Part shown: piece after piece, positions 13,650 to 16,376 of the stretch
Layout: each line of letters opens with the position of its first letter
Position numbering within the stretch: position 1 is the first letter of the stretch
NCBI GenBank assembly: GCA_039929265.1
Contig: JBDSRN010000105.1
Location: 1-16,376 of the forward strand
Reading direction: 5' to 3'
Source of the DNA: ZC4RG30 sp039929265
GTDB taxonomy: Bacteria; Pseudomonadota; Gammaproteobacteria; Steroidobacterales; Steroidobacteraceae
DNA: 16,376 nt
Notes under the pieces: model-generated
The model's input: the letters and a program-made list of their open reading frames with translations, nothing else
Databases searched by the model: none
What the model was told of the DNA's origin: nothing
Program-made: the position numbers and the translations under genes

Positions 13650-14843
13650 TCAGACAACCCGTCGCGATCTGAACGATGCGATCTGCGCCTCGTCATAACC
13701 CACTTCCGCGAGCACCGCATCGGTATCGCTACCGAGCAGGGGTCCGGCACGGTTCGGCAGCCGCTCGCCGTCGATCCGGATCGGATTGGCCAGGACTCGC
13801 ATCTCAGGGCGGTCGGGATGCGCAACCGTATCGATCATTCGGGTTGTCTGCAGATACGGACTATCCAGCGCCTGATCGAGCGTGAGCACTGGCGCGACAG
13901 GTATGTGACCACCGAGCAATTCCATCCAGTGTGCCGTCGGTTTCGTACCAAAGACCTCATCCAGCACGATTACCAGTTCATCGCGATGACTGCGTCGATC
14001 CGCAGGTTTCAGGAACCGCGGATCCTTCGCGAGTTCCGGACGTCCGATCTTCTCGACCAGCAGGCTCCAGAACTTCGGGATCTGCGCCATCACGAAGACC
14101 CAGCCATCAGCGGTCCGGAACATCTGGCTCGGCGTCACGGTCGGATGAGCCGAGCGCGCGTTGCGCTCCGTCACATCGCCGGTGTTCAGATACCACATAG
14201 CCGGATAGCTGGTCTGGTGAACTGCTGCCGACAGCAGGTCCACGTCGACATCGCGACCCCTGCCGGTGCGTTGGGCATCAATCATCGCAGCGAGCAGACC
14301 GATGGCCATCATCGTGCCCGTCATGAAATCAACGACGGAAAGTCCGAAACGGGTTGGAGGCGAGTCCGGCTCGCCGGTCATTGCACAGAACCCCGCTTCC
14401 GCCTGCATCAAATAGTCGTAGCCCGGCCAGCGCGTGCGCTCATTGTCACGGCCATAAGCTGACAGATGCGCACACACGAGCGCGGGATTGATCGCCCTCA
14501 GATGCTCATAGGTCAATCCGATGCGCTGTGGCAAATCGCCACGCAGATTGTTGACCACAGCGTCGCTCGATGCGGCCAGCCGGTGCAAGATCGCTTTGCC
14601 GTCCTCGCTGCTCAGATCCAGAGTGATCGAGCGCTTGTTGAGATTGAAGCTTTGGAAAAACAGACTTTCGTTCGCTCGCAGGAAATGCGGGCCCACAGCT
14701 CGCGCGCTATCCCCCTCGCCCGGCTGCTCGATCTTGATGACGTCGGCGCCCAGCTGCGCAAGAAACATGGTTCCGTAGGGCCCGGCGCCATACTGCTCAG
14801 CCGAAATAATGCGAAAGCCGGCGAGTGGCAGCTCCGCCGTCAC
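13650..14843 (-). CDS. CaiB/BaiF (family III) CoA-transferase, subunit or copy 2
   Basis: A 397-residue family III CoA-transferase, distinct from its neighbour. Visible are 'LPLAGFRIISAEQYGAGPYG' (5-24), 'LAQLGADVIKIEQPGEGDSAR' (28-48), 'FNLNKRSITLDL' (66-77), 'VVNNLRGDLPQRIGLTYEHL' (96-115) and catalytic Asp143 in 'WPGYDYLMQAEAGF'. Further on are 'GLSVVDFMTGTMMAIGLLAA' and a C-terminal region with 'PVLTLDQALDSPYLQTTRMI'. I chose the GTG at 14843 because it overlaps the acyl-CoA dehydrogenase stop by four bases (GTGA), as do other junctions here, and because the family begins at this point. An in-frame ATG at 14864 is the alternative. It probably activates an organic acid for the dehydrogenase encoded just upstream. 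Confidence 0.9.
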   Translation of the reverse strand: MTAELPLAGFRIISAEQYGAGPYGTMFLAQLGADVIKIEQPGEGDSARAVGPHFLRANESLFFQSFNLNKRSITLDLSSEDGKAILHRLAASSDAVVNNLRGDLPQRIGLTYEHLRAINPALVCAHLSAYGRDNERTRWPGYDYLMQAEAGFCAMTGEPDSPPTRFGLSVVDFMTGTMMAIGLLAAMIDAQRTGRGRDVDVDLLSAAVHQTSYPAMWYLNTGDVTERNARSAHPTVTPSQMFRTADGWVFVMAQIPKFWSLLVEKIGRPELAKDPRFLKPADRRSHRDELVIVLDEVFGTKPTAHWMELLGGHIPVAPVLTLDQALDSPYLQTTRMIDTVAHPDRPEMRVLANPIRIDGERLPNRAGPLLGSDTDAVLAEVGYDEAQIASFRSRRVV

Positions 14844-16009
14844 AGGGGATTCCTCTTCAACCATTGTTTGGCGATAATCATGCGCTGCATTTCGTTGGTG
14901 CCCTCTCCGATGCACATGAGCAGCGCATCGCGATAAAAGCGCTCGATCTCGTACTCCTTGGAATAGCTGTAGCCACCGAAGATGCGCATGGCTTCTTCGG
15001 AATTGCGCACCGCGGCCTCGGAGGCAAAAAACTTTGCCATGCCCGCCTCCATGTCGCAGCGCTCACCGCGGTCGTACGCCTGGGCTGCATTCATGACGAG
15101 CAGACGCGCCGCCTCGGCGCGAGTAACCATTTCACCGAGCTTGAGCTGGATGGCCTGATGCTGGGCGATTGGTTTGCCCATGGTCTTGCGGGTCTGCGCG
15201 TACGCAGTGGCCAGACGCAGAGAGCCTTCAGCCAATCCGACGCCACGTGCCGCAACATTTATGCGCCCGAGCTCCAGACCTCCCGTCGCCTGAAAAAAAC
15301 CTCCTCCTTCAACTTCGCCGATCAGATTCGCCGCCGGCACCCTGTAGTTGTCGAAAGTCAGTTCGGCACTGTCAATGGCCTTGTAACCCATCTTCTCGAA
15401 CTTCTTGCCGACGCTGAAACCAGGTCCCTTGGGGACGACGAAGAAGCTCATTCCCTTGTAGCGCGGCTCGGCCTTCAGATCCGTCTTGGCCAGCACGGCG
15501 AAGCAACTACCCTGTATGCCGTTGGTGATCCAGGTCTTGGTGCCGTTGAGAATGTAGTCATCGCCGTCCCGGACGGCGGTGGTGCGAATGGCTTGCAAAT
15601 CGGTACCGGCATCGGGCTCGGTCAGCGCCAGTCCGCCGCGAATCTCACCGCTCGCAAATTTCGGCAACCACTTCTGCTTCTGCGCCTCGGTGCCGAAGCG
15701 TTCAACGGCTGCGGACATGATCAGGTGCGAATTGACGATCCCGGTGATTGCCATCCAATACGAAGAGATATTCGCAATGATCTTGGCGTAGGTCGTCGCT
15801 GGCAGGCCGAGGCCACCGTACTCCTGACCAATCGTGGCACCGAACAGCCCCATCTCCTTCATCTGTTCCACGAGCGCTGCCGGCCAGATATCGTTGTGGT
15901 CGTGGTGCATGACCACGGGCCGCACCTCACGATCGATCCACCGATCGATGGCCGAAAGAAACTCCTCTTCCGCAGATGGATCAATATGACGTTGCTCGTG
16001 TGTCGCCAT
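14840..16009 (-). CDS. Acyl-CoA dehydrogenase
   Basis: A complete 389-residue flavoprotein of the acyl-CoA dehydrogenase family. It introduces a 2,3-double bond into an acyl-CoA and passes electrons to electron-transfer flavoprotein. Evidence: the N-terminal helical domain with 'GLFGATIGQEYGGLGL', the flavin-binding 'LTEPDAGTD' (129-137) and 'KTWITNG' (158-164), the 'GRINVAARGVGLAEG' helix, 'QAIQLKLGEM', and the C-terminal 'IFGGYSYSKEYEIERFYRDA'. The catalytic base is Glu369 in 'IGEGTNEMQR', the position used by short- and medium-chain enzymes. The ATG follows GAGG a few bases upstream and lies nine bases after the stop of the MaoC-like gene. Glutaryl-, benzylsuccinyl- or branched-chain acyl-CoA are possible substrates, given the adjacent CoA-transferases. 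Confidence 0.95.
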   Translation of the reverse strand: MATHEQRHIDPSAEEEFLSAIDRWIDREVRPVVMHHDHNDIWPAALVEQMKEMGLFGATIGQEYGGLGLPATTYAKIIANISSYWMAITGIVNSHLIMSAAVERFGTEAQKQKWLPKFASGEIRGGLALTEPDAGTDLQAIRTTAVRDGDDYILNGTKTWITNGIQGSCFAVLAKTDLKAEPRYKGMSFFVVPKGPGFSVGKKFEKMGYKAIDSAELTFDNYRVPAANLIGEVEGGGFFQATGGLELGRINVAARGVGLAEGSLRLATAYAQTRKTMGKPIAQHQAIQLKLGEMVTRAEAARLLVMNAAQAYDRGERCDMEAGMAKFFASEAAVRNSEEAMRIFGGYSYSKEYEIERFYRDALLMCIGEGTNEMQRMIIAKQWLKRNPL

Positions 16010-16018
16010 TACTCTGCC

Positions 16019-16376
16019 TCAGTCGTTCACGGAACCGAAGCCACGCTTCCAGATCAGCATGGTGCGGCTGAAGGTGCAGACGATATCGCCATGCTGATTC
16101 TTGCCAATTGATTTCACGGTCACGATGCCCTGTTCGGGACGAGAAGTGGACTCGCGCTTGTCAGTCACCTCGCTCTCGGCGTACAGCGTGTCACCGGGAA
16201 ACAGCGGTTTCAGAAGCCGGATGTTGTCCCATCCCAGGTTCGCAACCGCCTTTTGACTGACGTCAGAAACACTCATGCCCACCATCAATGCCACGGTGAA
16301 GGGTGAGCAGACCAGCGGCTTCTTGAACTCGGTCTTCTTGGCGAACTCATAGTCAAAATGTGCTGGATGCGTGTTC
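16019..16376 (-). CDS. MaoC-family dehydratase/hydratase, C-terminal part (cut by right edge)
   Basis: The frame is open from the right edge to a TGA at 16019, giving the last 118 residues of a hot-dog-fold MaoC-like protein. Visible are 'NTHPAHFDYEFAKKTEF', the hydratase-type segment with the conserved Asn and His, then 'PFTVALMVGMSVSDVSQ', 'NIRLLKPLFPGDTLYAESEV' and 'GIVTVKSIGKNQHGDIVCTF'. Members add water to 2-enoyl-CoAs, such as mesaconyl-CoA or fatty enoyl-CoAs. This makes it the logical step after the acyl-CoA dehydrogenase encoded next. The N-terminus is outside the window, so the upstream extent of the operon and its promoter are not seen. The internal ATG at 16294 is not the start, because family-like sequence continues upstream of it. 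Confidence 0.87.
   Translation of the reverse strand, partial: NTHPAHFDYEFAKKTEFKKPLVCSPFTVALMVGMSVSDVSQKAVANLGWDNIRLLKPLFPGDTLYAESEVTDKRESTSRPEQGIVTVKSIGKNQHGDIVCTFSRTMLIWKRGFGSVND

Noticed and set aside
13646..13825. Upstream 60-codon extension of CoA-transferase copy 1
   Set aside because: It overlaps the 3' end of the preceding CoA-transferase and is not family-like; the family N-terminus begins at 13645.
14825..16111. Long plus-strand open frame (428 codons) opposite the acyl-CoA dehydrogenase
   Set aside because: It is the antisense shadow of a clear acyl-CoA dehydrogenase and shows no protein-family pattern; GC-rich codon bias leaves such frames open.
1..16376. CRISPR arrays, tRNA or rRNA genes, riboswitches
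   Set aside because: No regularly spaced repeats and no tRNA-like or rRNA-like sequence were noticed on either strand by eye; a covariance-model search was not possible.

Overview
The window reads as a GC-rich chromosomal segment of a heterotrophic proteobacterium. The codon use, the dense short-chain dehydrogenase, acyl-CoA and CoA-transferase gene content and the decayed IS3-type transposase all fit Pseudomonadota. The class cannot be fixed from this sequence; a gamma- or betaproteobacterium is a guess. I see no rRNA, tRNA, CRISPR array, intact insertion sequence or phage gene.

Layout. (1) Positions 1-618, minus strand: the N-terminal part of a family 4 glycosyltransferase cut by the left edge. 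(2) 619-1802: a gene-poor junction with one small hypothetical gene (951-1292) and a frameshifted, internally deleted IS3-family transposase relic (about 1426-1645). (3) 1803-2816, plus strand: a medium-chain NADP-dependent oxidoreductase. (4) 2813-11746, minus strand: nine tightly packed genes in the transcription order MmgE/PrpD - MmgE/PrpD - PaaK-like CoA ligase - amidase - HapK-like protein - SDR dehydrogenase - PuuE-like cyclic-amide hydrolase/deacetylase - crotonase - two-domain VOC protein. Seven of the eight junctions overlap by 1-4 bases, and the eighth is a 10-base gap holding a ribosome binding site. (5) 11794-12552, plus strand: a GntR/UTRA regulator, divergent from the nine-gene operon and convergent with the next one. 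(6) 12557 to the right edge, minus strand: a second operon in the order MaoC-like hydratase (cut by the edge) - acyl-CoA dehydrogenase - CaiB/BaiF CoA-transferase - CaiB/BaiF CoA-transferase.

Interpretation. The two minus-strand operons, with the GntR regulator between them, look like one catabolic island for an organic acid or N-containing compound. The PuuE-like hydrolase and the amidase could open a cyclic amide and remove its nitrogen. The SDR, VOC and HapK-like proteins could modify the carbon skeleton. The CoA ligase and the paired CoA-transferases give two ways to make CoA thioesters. The acyl-CoA dehydrogenase, MaoC hydratase and crotonase are beta-oxidation-type steps, and the two MmgE/PrpD proteins suggest dehydration, decarboxylation or epimerisation of a di- or tricarboxylate. 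I do not recognise this gene combination as a named pathway, and the substrate cannot be read from the sequence.
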